Shown: piece by piece, positions 12,695 to 23,737 of the stretch
How the letters are laid out: every line of letters begins with the position of its first letter
Position numbering within the stretch: the first letter of the stretch is position 1
Assembly: GCA_032719365.1 (NCBI GenBank)
Contig: CM064872.1
Location: forward strand, 57,898,891 to 57,962,890
Direction of reading: 5' to 3'
DNA length: 64,000 nt
Source: Prinsepia uniflora
Taxonomy: Eukaryota; Streptophyta; Magnoliopsida; Rosales; Rosaceae
Translations under genes and position numbers: made by a program
The notes under the pieces: generated by a model
Told to the model about the DNA's origin: nothing
The model's input: the letters and a program-made list of their open reading frames with translations, nothing else
Databases searched by the model: none

Positions 12695-15600
12695 TGTAAC
12701 TACCCGTCCCGAATTTCGATATTAGATTAGTGACTAATCATGATTAGTGAGGTTAATCCGTGATTAGTTGGGAAAATCAAACTAATGATGCAAAATGACC
12801 GTTTTACCCCTAGTCGTGGGTAAAATGTTGACTTTTTGTTCTGGTGGTCAAATGGACTTTGACCGATGACCGTGATGTAGTTCAGGACGTAACGAGTTCA
12901 TAGACAGGTGGCACGTTCAATTCTGACATTCGAGGAAAATGTTATGACATTCGGAAGTTAAGGGGCATTTTGGTATTTTTAGTTAAAAGAGGTAAATAGT
13001 TGACTTTGACCTGGGAGGTCCGATGGCCGAGGGCCAAGGACCATTACGTAGATCGGGACGATATGAATCCATAGACAGGTAGCACGTCGAGTTCGGACGT
13101 TCGACGGCGAAGTTACGGTTCAAGGAAGCTTCGAGGCACTATTGCACGTTTTACGAAACGACTTAGCTTTTGTCCTTAAGTGGGCCAGATATTTTATAAG
13201 GGCCCAATGGATGAGTGACAAGTGTCACTCATCCATTGTTCATTATGATCCCATACATGCATACCATCCCTTAATCATGCAAACCATCCCACACAAAACT
13301 CAAACCCGATCTCACACCATTCTTCATCTCTGTACAACCCAAACCATTCCCTTCCACTTGATCCAACTTGAGATGGAGGCAGAGTGTGACTGTGGATTGG
13401 TGGAGGCTGCATGAGGCTGGAACCGCCGTGGACGGCAGTGTGGAGGAGACAAACCCGAGCGGGTAAGTTTTCCATTCAAAATTCCATTTCGGGTTTTAGG
13501 CATTAGGGGTGATTTCTGGGGATTGGATGGTGTTTGTTAGGTCCATAGGAGTGTATAGGAGGACCTTGGACGGCGGTGAAGGACTGAGACGCCGTGGGGG
13601 CTGATTGGGAAAAACTGGATCGTGGGCAAAGCATCGAACCCACGGGTTTTAGGGATTATTTTTCATTTTCTTTATATGGTTGGACTCCTAGAAGGAAGAT
13701 AGGAAGATTAGGATTGAATAGGGATTAAATCGGACCAAAATGAGGAAGGAAAACCAGCGGACCGGTCACGCCGGTCCGCTTTGGTTTAAACCAGGTGGAC
13801 CAGCCAGTTCACCTGAGGAAGGAGAAAACTGTAGCACCGTGCATGAGGCCCACACACAGTGGCTTCTCGGGGCGCGTGGCCCATATTTCGAGGATGATTT
13901 AAACACGTGAAATCTTCTATTTGATGTAACGAACATTTTGGGACTGGTTTCGTGTCGATCGGACACTATTTCGATAATGTTCAGGGCATCAGAAGATTTC
14001 AGATCGGGATTAAAAATACTTAAAAATTCAAGAAAATTACGGGGCTTTAGTGGGAGGTTAATAAGGTAGTTAGTAACCTTCTATTACGATTTGGATAGGT
14101 TTGGGAGTCCCGGTGACGGTGATTGGCTCGGGAGAGTCGTATGGCACGCATATTGAGGCGGCAGCTGGGACGGTCTGTGAGTGGACCTTATTTTCTAAAT
14201 TGGTGCATGCATAAATGTTTATTATATGTGTTAAATACTTTTTTGTGATGCCCTGAGTGCATTTGGATGTGTGGTTTCGTAAAGGCACGTATTTCGAGGT
14301 TTCAGCCCTATACGGTGCCTATACGGGGTTGTACTTTTTTTATCGGTCTAAATGAAATGGATTTGGATTTCCAAAAGGATAAACTCGGGTATGAGACCTA
14401 TTTGGTTTTGTCTCAGGCATATGACGCTATTGATGGCCTTCGGGTCTAAATTGTGGTCGCGGCGAATGCTATGTGCACGGTGACTGACGATACGACGCTC
14501 ACCTCCAGACTAGGATATGTTCCTTCCGGAGAGGTCACGATGCATGATTCGTTGTCGGGCAGCCGAGGGAGGCTCGACTTCGGAGTGCTGACGGTTCAGG
14601 ATATCGATCGGTGATGGGTGCACTATGATCTTGTGGTGGTCGCGTCGGTTGATTCGTTCACGGCGACATACCAGGATTGAGAGCGGTCCTGGATGGATAG
14701 TTGCACGCATCACTACGATCGGAGTCGTGACTGATCCTTAGATATCGGGCACGATGCCCAGCTGATGTCATATGTTCGGGCATGAGACCCAATTACTTTA
14801 CATTGATGATTTCGGGTCAGGGACCCTAGATGGATTTCCAAGTTCATGACGGTTTATAGGAACCGGGCATGAACTCTGGAAAGGTCTTTATGATTCATGG
14901 CGGTTTATGGGAACTGGGCATGAATCCTTTGAAAGGTTATAAAGATGTTTTCTATATGTATATGAATGGCATTAATGAGTTCGTTATATATGTATGTATG
15001 TATATTCATATACCTTCCTTTACTTGTACTATCTCCTCCGGGGAGGGTCGTTGGCCTAGGTGGACCCCGGAGTAGTCACGGAGCACCGACTGAGTGGAGT
15101 CGCCCAGTAGTTAGGTTCCTTACTCTCAAGAAGGCATGGATCGTAACCTCAAGCATGGTTCCTTACTTTGAGAGACTTGGGTTTGAGACCCCGGGTAGCA
15201 CACGCGTAGCTTTGGAAACTGTGACAGGATTGGTTGTGTGATTATATGTATATATGATATATGATATGTGATCTACGATATACGATATGTGATGTATACA
15301 GGTGTTGGGCTGAGTCCCGTATGGATTGGGCAGTGGCCCGTATGTTTGGTACCTTTATGGATTTGGGCAGTGGCCCGTGTATTCGGTTTCATTTACGATT
15401 TTGGGCTAAGGCCCTAATGAATGGTTTGATAAATGGTTTTCGAATGCATGCATGCTTTTTAGTGAAGGGTACAAATGTCTTCATTAAAATGTTTTTATAA
15501 ACTCTTGTTTTGTCCACTCACAGCTTTTAATGTTTTGACTGCTCTTCATGTTGACAGCGGATATGGACTGTAGCAGAGACCGAGACATCACATACCTTCT

Positions 15601-15729
15601 CCGGATCCTGGCTTACTCTGATAGCCCGAGAGGGCAAAGTTTGGAAATATCCCTTGTCTGACAGTTCGTGTCAGACAGGAGCAGGGTCGTCCCGCGTTAA
15701 TCCCGGGGGGATTGGGACGGGTCCTGTCA
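12695..15729 (+). repeat. Solo LTR 2 (3035 bp) nested in LTR 1
   Basis: It begins TGTAACTACCCGTCCC and ends GGGACGGGTCCTGTCA. Flanks are CATTG (12690-12694) and CGTTG (15730-15734), a 5-bp target duplication with one mismatch, and LTR 1 sequence resumes beyond it. No internal region or second LTR accompanies it, so it is a solo LTR left by recombination. It contains the inverted pair 14176-14186 / 15512-15522 and GGGC...GCCC-type units near 14380-14930 and 15305-15415. Confidence 0.9.
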
Positions 15730-15865
15730 CGTTGACCTGAGATCCCTTGTCTAGCTTGCGTGTTCCACGGGGGTTGAACGAGTGTTTAGCCTTCGTGTCG
15801 CATGGAGGTTAGACGGGAGCATGACTTATCCCTTAATCCTAGAGGATTGGTTGTGGGTCAGGTCA

Positions 15866-16122
15866 TCTTATGAGTTGACAATGCGAATAACGATATTTCA
15901 GTAATGGAAATAGAAACTCGTACATAGTCGAGTTAGTAAATTCCTCTCCAGCGGGGCGAGTGGGTTGGATGTGGGCGGTAACCCTGGAAAAATGGATTTA
16001 GTTTGGTTAACTTAAGAAGATATGGATATAATTAAAACTGGTAATATCCCTTGTCTAACAAGGGGTATCAGACGAGAGTAGGACTGGTCCGATTTTCATA
16101 AAAATTATGACGGGTCCTGTCA
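15866..16122 (+). repeat. Tail of an older LTR
   Basis: The stretch ends ATGACGGGTCCTGTCA at 16122 after a segment reading ATCCCTTGTCTAACAAG, the same tail found in the other LTRs. It is probably the 3' end of an older LTR into which element 1 inserted. Its start lies before the window or was lost. Confidence 0.5.
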
Positions 16123-16761
16123 CTAGTACCCTTAGATAGCCATTAGAAGGCTTCAGAATGCCTTAACAACTCACGGCTAATACTTGAACTTCACGGGTTT
16201 GCCCTTGGTTAGGAGTTTGGAGGGTCTCAGCATCTCCAGGTTTCTCTAGGTTTTCTTCTTTCTCTTCTCTCTCTTCTTTTCTCTTTAACTCCTTTTCCAT
16301 GGCTGGTCATTTCTCTAATTTCTCATTTTTCTTTCTTTTTTTTCTTTTTCGGCCATCACCCACTGAATACCACACATTTAACTCACACACATATGTATAC
16401 TAGTACAAGGCTAAGTTGGTGGGACAAGAGATAAGGAAATAAATGAGGGAAGAAAATTCTAGATTACCCTAGAATGTCCCTTGTAAAATTACCCAAATAC
16501 TCTTCATGCAAAAATACCAAAATGCCCCTAATCTCTTTTGACCCGTATCAAATCTATTTGATCTCCAATTTCGGCATATTTTTTGTCCATGGACTCAGGA
16601 GCTTGATACCTTCATAATGGTTCTTGCAGCATGTCTAAAAAGTATACATGTCTAAAAAGTATACAGGTCAAAAAGTCAACCTTTGACTTTCTAAAGGACA
16701 AAACTGTCATTTTCATTTAGTTTTTCCAATTTTACTTTTCTTGACTTTTTAAGTCGTTACA
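16123..16761 (-). repeat. Divergent minus-strand LTR-like fragment
   Basis: The right end, read on the minus strand, is TGTAACGACTTAAAAAGTC, and the adjacent 250 bases keep the pattern of these LTR starts (AAAAGTCAAC, AAAATGCCCCTAATC, CTCCAATTTCGG). The left limit is unclear and I found no target duplication. The part near 16255-16350 is a plain CT-rich tract. Confidence 0.45.
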
Positions 16762-17679
16762 AAGAAATGGTGAAATAACATTCTTTTTTGCTGATGTTTG
16801 ATCCAGAAGTTATATTATGATTAGTTTTAGTTATATATTGAATATTGAGTTTCAAAGGTTGAGATTTGTGTAGTGTTTTTTACCACCTATGCTTGCAAAT
16901 TGTTTGATTTTGTAGTTATTGATTGTAGAGGAAAAGCCTTTTGCATTGAACATGTTGAGAGATGTGGTTTAGATTCAAGAACGATATGTGTGATTAGATT
17001 AACTGTTTTTGTCGTGGCTGGAGTGTTGGGTTCATGAATTTGTCTATGGATTTGTGGTTGGGTGATGATTTATGGGATAAAGACTACTCAGAAGATGAAG
17101 AAAATGTATGAATTATAAGTATGTGTGTTATAAATCAATCTCAATCCTTTATGTAAAATAAGTTTTACTCCTAATATTGAACTTGTAAATTGAACTTCTT
17201 AAACATTCTACTTTCACATTAATCGCACTTGTATATCAATACCATTTAAATCAATCTCACTTCTACTCTTGTTCTGTAAATCAGGAAAGTGATGCTTAAT
17301 GGTTTATCTGAGTATTAGTTGGCTTTTCGTTCTTGTAAATTGTAATATCAGTTGATTGATAACCTTATCAATGTTAATGTTTTCATTGGTCTTGAACTTC
17401 ATCAAAGTATAATGTTTTATGTCCTCAGAGTTAGATAGTGTCCTTATAGTCAGATGATATCCTTATAATTAATGAGTTAATTAATAGGCAGTGGTGTGAG
17501 AATTTGATGTTCTGGTCTGGAATTATCATAAAATATGGTTTTTTGTCAGTCTCCAATGTTATTTAGTGGCCTTATATTTGGATTGATTGATTGTGTAGGT
17601 ATGAATTACCACCTACTAATTTAAGAGGACCAAGTATTCAAAACGAAGGTACAATGCCTTTATCGAACAAAGAGGTTCC

Positions 17680-19743
17680 TTAAACTAATCAAAGATGAAC
17701 TCAGCATAGATACGTTGCTCAGTTTAAGGTCACTTGTTTAGGACATCTCTTTCAAACGGATGAGCTGAAGTGGAGCCATGCCATAGTGCATGGACTGTTG
17801 GTGCGCAAGTTAAAAGGTCGTGGCCTAAAACAAAATGAAGGGGTGTATTTTTTAATTGGGGGACGTGTGAAGCAGTTCATAGTAAGGGATTTCTGTCTCA
17901 AAATGGATCTTGAGGATGGAAAGCCTTCAAAACCTAAATCTTTTATGAAGAAAGTCGATTGAAGAAGAACCACTTCAAGAATGTGAAGAATGTATCAATT
18001 GCCATGGTTGAGGACGCATTCAAAGCTTGTATGCATTCGGGTGATAAATTGAAATTAGCCTTGGTATATTTTGTTCAAATAGTCATGCTTCGGAGGGAAA
18101 TATCAACTTTTATCGACCTCTATCATTTGAAGATTGTCGATAACCTCAAGGAGTGGAACAAATATCATCGAGGAAGAGTTTCTTTTGAAAAAAATGAGTG
18201 ACTCTCTGGCGAGGGCACTAGTTCATTATTCTAAGAAAAAAAAGGATGTCATTAAGGAGGAGATTGATGAAGAAGAGTACACAGAGGATGACGGAAGCAA
18301 TGAAGGAAATGAAGAAAGGACTAAAAAGAATGCTAAACTCAATGCGTGGAGATATAAGTTGCATGTCTTTACTTATGATTTTCAGGTATGTCATATAAGT
18401 TAATGTGATTTGTTTACATTTAGTTTAGTTTGTGAATAAGTATGTAAGTAACTATTTTAATTGTGACTAACTATTTTCTCTTGCTTCACCAACTACAAAA
18501 TTTGATATTCCAGTCAACAGTGGTAAGTGTCATAGTTGATCATTCCTTCATTGATGTTGAGGTTTTCCAAACAGCAGTGTATGAGAAACTAATTATCAAT
18601 GTTGGTGTTATTGCATGTGGAAGTGAGGAGTTTATTTCCAACGAACAAGGAGGTTGTTGGGTCTGCAGGTATTGGGGAATTATCCATGAGAAAATTTGCA
18701 CCAGAGGATGATGATAGCCTCCCAGATCTAACGATTCCAGTGGGGAATGATATGACAGCATGGCAGCAATTTGTCCAAAAACTTGTGAGTACAGTTCGAC
18801 AGCTTGCAACAAATAATAAGGAATGTGAGTACAGTTCGACAACTTTCAATTTGTCCAAAAACTTGTGAGTACAGTTCGACAACTTATAAGTTGGGAGCTA
18901 CTCATCGGGATTCGAGCATCTCCTCATCACATTATGAGGAATGTGAAGATGAAAGTTTTACGACCATCCCCTCACCAGGAGAAGGAATTGAAGCTGAGGC
19001 CTTCACAAGCAGCCCTTTACACCCTCACATCGATCCTCGGACTGAAACTTTGGAGGCAAAACAGCAAACAACGGCAGATGTCGCATTTGCAAAATAGAAA
19101 GAGGCAGAAGATATTGCAGTTGAGGTCCATGAAGATTGCAAATCGTTGATAAGTGTTCCTTGGTTTGGCAACAACTTTCTATTTTCTTGAAAGGCTATGT
19201 GGAGAGCCAAAAAGCTGAAACTCCAAGAGACTCATCCATCATTGATAAAGGCAGTCCAATCATTGTCGTAAGATCTCCAGAGCCCCGAAGCGGACCAGAT
19301 GCAAATTGAAGTATAAGGTTGCAATCTTACTCTTCCCCTTCATTGAGTTTGGAAAGAAAAACCAGTGATAAGAAGACGGGAGACTCCAGTTGGCAAGTAA
19401 GAACGCTGTGCTCCAATACTCATGGTGGATGTTGTAATTATGGTTGAATTTATGAAAAAATGGGCAATTACACCTTTGTAAGTATTTTTCCTCCATGTGT
19501 CAAAGGCAAGATTCAATTTCAATCATGGAATTTACATTACGTATTTATTACATTAGGAAGCCACTTGAGGTTGGTAGTTTCAGTCTGGATTTAAAAAAAA
19601 TTGTCGAGTTGTTGGACACATCAACTTGGATCACAGATAAGGTTAGTAAGTACTTTGACACATGTTTAGTTTACTATGGTTTTGGTTGTAACATACTATT
19701 AATGATCATACTTTTATATTGCAGCACATGGATATGACCTTAG
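17680..19743 (+). pseudogene. Decayed DUF1985/Ulp1-like gene of MULE type
   Basis: Frame pieces line up with the plant DUF1985 domain that accompanies Ulp1-like proteases. From 17727 the frame reads GHLFQ, then NEGVYFLIGGRVKQFIVRDF (17836-17895), closing with TGA at 17961. Another frame from 17959 reads SIAMVEDAFKAC and LALVYFVQIVMLRREISTFI up to 18201, a third carries the acidic stretch EEIDEEEYTEDDGSNEGNEE and NAWRYKLHVF to 18386. Near 19610-19743, LDTSTWITDK, a GT-AG gap and HMDMTLVR resemble the start of an Ulp1 catalytic region; I see no catalytic His/Asp/Cys set. At least two frame shifts and several stops rule out a working protein. Such genes are typically transduced by MULE transposons. 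The left stretch 16762-17680 shows nothing I recognise. Confidence 0.6.
18783..18888 (+). repeat. Short direct repeats, three copies
   Basis: TGTGAGTACAGTTCGACA-type units recur three times (about 18785, 18827 and 18866), each followed by GCTT or ACTT. Two of them also share the AATTTGTCCAAAAACTTG lead-in. They sit inside the decayed DUF1985 gene. Confidence 0.8.
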
Positions 19744-19787
19744 TTAGATAATGTCATCATAATTACATAGTGTCCTCATAGCTAAGT

Positions 19788-22499
19788 TGTAACGACCCGT
19801 CCCGAATATCGAGATTTGATATTAATTAATTATGGTTTAGAATGACTAATCGGGGATTAGTTGAGAGAAATCAAACAGAATGTGCAAAATGACCGTTTTA
19901 CCCCTAGTCTTGAGCAAACTGTTGACTTTTGACTCGGGGAGTCAAACGTACGAAGACCGATGACCGTGACGTAGATCGAGACGTCATGAATCCGTAGATA
20001 AACGGCATGTCGAACGGAGAAGTTATGGTCACAGGATCGAAATCAGGAACTTACGCCTCGGGATTTGAATATAATATTAATTAATTGTGAATGGCAGATA
20101 TTTCTGGTGGGGCCCTTGGATGAGTGTCACTCATCCTATTGGCCACTCTCCTTAAAATGGAGATCTTGTCCAATTGGTTAATTATTTGTATATATATTTT
20201 ATGCATCTTCTAATCCCAACTGTCCACCCTCTCTATCTTCTCATCCTCACCACTCAATTATCTCATCTGATCATCATCTTCTTCATAATCATGTAAACAT
20301 CACCCCTTCTCTATTATCTCTCCAAAAATGTGAACCCCATCACCCATAAACCCTCTAAACCTCATCTAATGCAAATAACTTGTGAAGGAAAGTTGGAGTG
20401 TGAGGGCTGGTGATGATGATGGTCTCAATGACGATGATCGTCGTGGACAGCGGTGGTGGCTGGGAACCAAACCCGTGAGGCCTGTTTTGGCTAAAAATCG
20501 TGAGTTAGTTTGGGCTTGTGTCGATCGATTGGATTAAACCTATCAAGTTCTAGGGAGTGAGGCGAGTCCGTAGGAGTTGGATTCGAAGAAAATGGTGGTC
20601 GGGATCGTGAGGATATGACGGTCGAAGGTGGCCGATTCAAACCAGGGATTAGGAAGGTAATTTCTTGCCACTAAACTCGTGATTTTATCACATAGATGAA
20701 TAGGAAATGGTTGGACGAATCTAATGGTAGAAATAGAATGAAAAATGGACTGAAAATGGAGGAAAATTGGGGACGCCAGTTTTGGACCGGATTGGTTTTA
20801 ACCAGATCGACCATAGGTTGACAATGAACAGTGTCCCAGCGCGTGGGTTTCACGCGCAAGGACTATGGGTCGCGCGTGGGGGCGCGTGGAGGGCTTTTTG
20901 GGGAAACTTTCATCACGTGAAATTATCTATTTGATGTAACGAACATTTTGGGACTGGTTTCATGTCGATCGGACATCGTTTCGATATATTTCGGGATGTC
21001 CTAAGGTTTAGGATCAAGTTTAAAAATAGTTAAAAATTCAGGAAAATTACAGAAATTTAATGAGAGGTTAATGAGATAGTTAGTAACCCTCTAGTATGAT
21101 TTGGAAAGGTTTGGAAGTCCCGATGATAGTGGTGTGACTCGGGAAGTCTTATGGCACGCGTATCGAGGCGGCAACATATGACGGTCTGTGAGTGGACAAC
21201 GTTTTCTAAACTGTGATGCATGCTTAACTGTTTTACATGTTTTATATATGTGATTTCTATAGTGATGATTGTGGCATTGGTGATTTACATGGTTGCACGT
21301 ATTTCGAGGTAATCTCGTATTTGCATGTATATCGAGATTTATAGTTTTACTGTAGTTTTACGTGCATGTGGTTTCATTGATGGTTTGATGACCTAGTTTT
21401 GGGTTTTGGTTAGATGAACTCGGGCATGAGACCCATTTGAATTATGTGATCGGGCCAGTGGCTCAGTTGGTTTACGAAATCGGACTAAGACCCTTTTGAG
21501 TTATGTGATCGGGTCGGGGCCCATTGGTTTACAAAATCGGGCATGAGGCCCAGTTGGGTTTTATAAATGTTATTTCGGGACTGAGACCCTATGTTTCATA
21601 AACGTGATTTCGGGTTGGAGACCCTAAATGGATATGTGATGTCTTATGGGAATTTTGGGCAAGGCCCATTGAAATGTTTTGAAATGACTTGTAAAACTGT
21701 TTTCCATATACCATCTTGATACGAGGATATGTGACGGTCTCCTCCAAGTGTCTGGGACACTGGGGAAGTCACAATGCATTGCCTGCGACGGGTCATTATA
21801 CGGAGCTACCGGACCGTATAGTGACTCAGGAGTAGGATTGCTATGATTAGACGTCTGGGACGTCAGACATCTGGGATGTCAGAGATATTGACCCGGAGAG
21901 ACCCCGGGTAGAACACGTTGCTTTTACCGTGAGATATGACGTATGGGACGTCAAGCGTCTGGGACGCTAGGCATCTGGGATGCCGAGGATGTTATGTGAT
22001 AAATATGGATTATTGGATTCATGAAATGATATTTCGGTATTTGTGGATTTGTGGTTATGGATTTGGGTAGTGGCCCACTTGGTTCTGAATTTACGGATTT
22101 TGGTATTCTACAGTTTAGGGCTGAGTTCCCACACTTGGTTTTAAGTTACGGCTTTTGGGCTAAGGCCCCAATGGTTCATTTGAGTAAATGTTTTGATTAC
22201 TGATTTTCGATGCATGCATACTTTTTAGTGAAGAGCATAAATATCTTTATGAAATGTGTTTTATGAACTTATTGATTTTTGTCCACTCATAGTTCTTAAT
22301 GGTTTTAATACCTTTCAGGTTGATCACGGATGCGGGCTGTAGTAGAGACCGAGACATCGCACTCCTCCACCGATTCTGGAGCGCTCTGGGAGTCCCGTAT
22401 GGGCTAAGGTATGAATTATCCCTTGTCTGACGCTTCGTGTCAGACGGGAGCATGACACATCCCGCATTAATCCCGGGGGGATTGGGATGGGTCGTGTCA
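19788..22499 (+). repeat. Solo LTR 3 (2712 bp), perfect TSD
   Basis: It begins TGTAACGACCCGTCCCGAAT and ends GGGATGGGTCGTGTCA. The 5 bases on both sides are TAAGT (19783-19787 and 22500-22504). It contains the GC-rich palindrome at 20839-20857, the 11-nt inverted pair at 21187-21197 / 22281-22291 (one mismatch) and two mini-hairpin arrays (about 21420-21660 and 21747-21984). It splits host DNA that carries short TAGTGTCCTCATA motifs on both sides. Confidence 0.95.
21747..21984. other. Array of six TCTGGGA mini-hairpins with paired stem changes
   Basis: Six 15-nt units share the loop TGG and most share the core TCTGGGA: AGTGTCTGGGACACT (21747-21761), GACGTCTGGGACGTC (21850-21864), GACATCTGGGATGTC (21866-21880), GACGTATGGGACGTC (21938-21952), AGCGTCTGGGACGCT (21954-21968) and GGCATCTGGGATGCC (21970-21984). 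Five have a perfect 6-bp stem; the fourth has 5 bp plus one mismatch. Differences between units fall in both arms together, so pairing is kept. Confidence 0.85.
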
Positions 22500-22504
22500 T
22501 AAGT

Positions 22505-23460
22505 AATGTCCTCATGGTCAGGTAGTGTCCTCATAGTCTAGACACTTTAAATTTGAGTTTCTTTTATTTGTGGAATTAATGTATTTTTGTCCTCATTATG
22601 ATATGGTAGTACATTTTGGCAGCTTCCACCCAAATTTTGTACTTTCACATTAAATGACAGTTAGGGGTGTTTACATCCACACCCAATTCAAATGCAAACT
22701 CAAATGAATGAGTAAGGACACAACTTTGGATCATGTCGTTTCACTAAAGTACCTCAAGAAATATCAGATATCATCATCATCTTTAAAAATTTCAATATGC
22801 TTATATTCAATAGATGTTACAGGAATTGAGAACTTAAAACTGAGCTTTTCAGTATAATTTTTTGCTTGGGAAATCAAGCGAACATGGTTTATAAGCTCAA
22901 CAAACGTTGTAGCCTTGGCACGATAATGCCTTTCATATTGCCCATTTCACACATGCACTTCTTTCCACACCTCAACCATTTTCCGTTGAAAAAACTTATA
23001 ATTGTAGCCGATTCCATTCCTGAAATTTCATATGCTTAAAGTTAGGACAACAAACTTAATCTTCATTACATTACTATTAGTAAAATGCATAACTGTTGAG
23101 GCATTATGAGACTATATGACTATTGAGGTACTATAATACTACAAGACTATTGGGTAACTACAAAACTGCAAGATTATTGGGTCATTATTAAACTAGTAAA
23201 AGTACATGCGAGTTTAATTTTTCTATATATAAGTTTTTAAATAAATTTATATAATAGTAAGTATTTATGCATTAATTGCTTTTAGTATATTGTATTATTA
23301 TTATTATTATTATTTTCTACGTGGACTTTTATTTAACCGAATCTTCCTAAAATTTTGCTATCATTCCTAATGTTTATATTTTAATAAAAAAAAATGAAAA
23401 AACAAAATTGAACGTGGCTTCCAAAATGATGACGTATGGAGGGAATCACGTGCCACCGAA
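22505..23460 (-). pseudogene. Gap with possible MULE transposase N-terminal remnant
   Basis: This AT-rich gap lies between solo LTR 3 and the magnesium transporter gene. On the minus strand from about 23040 to 22710 a frame with two in-frame TGA codons reads pieces such as TTFVELINHVRLI and HIEIFKDDDDI, followed by YFLRYFSE. That spacing is like the start domain of some MULE (VANDAL-like) transposases, which would fit the neighbouring DUF1985 remnant. The match is weak. Beyond it, 23090-23200 has short imperfect repeats of the type ACTACAAGACTATTGGGT, and 23290-23315 is a TTA run. Confidence 0.3.
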
Positions 23461-23737
23461 AAATCGTAAAGAAAACAGTTCTTATTTCAAAACTTTTTTG
23501 AAAAAAATAAAAATAAAGAAAGTGTGTAAGAGAGAAAGTGAGGAGGAGACAGAATGTGAAAGAAGCGGCAGGGGAGGATGAGGCGGAGTCGGAGCCGACG
23601 ATGTTCGATAATCGCTAGTTTCCGCCCAACCATCATTCACTGCCGTCCAACCCCCCAATCATAAGCACACATACAAAGACACACAGACTCAATGATTCTG
23701 TGATCAAATCGATACCAATCCCTTAAAGGAAACAGAC

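Noticed and set aside
15866..16122. Placing the end of LTR 1 at 16122, where GACGGGTCCTGTCA occurs
   Set aside because: The tail of LTR B matches LTR 1 up to 15865, so the later end is better explained as an older, separate LTR. I could not confirm this with target duplications.
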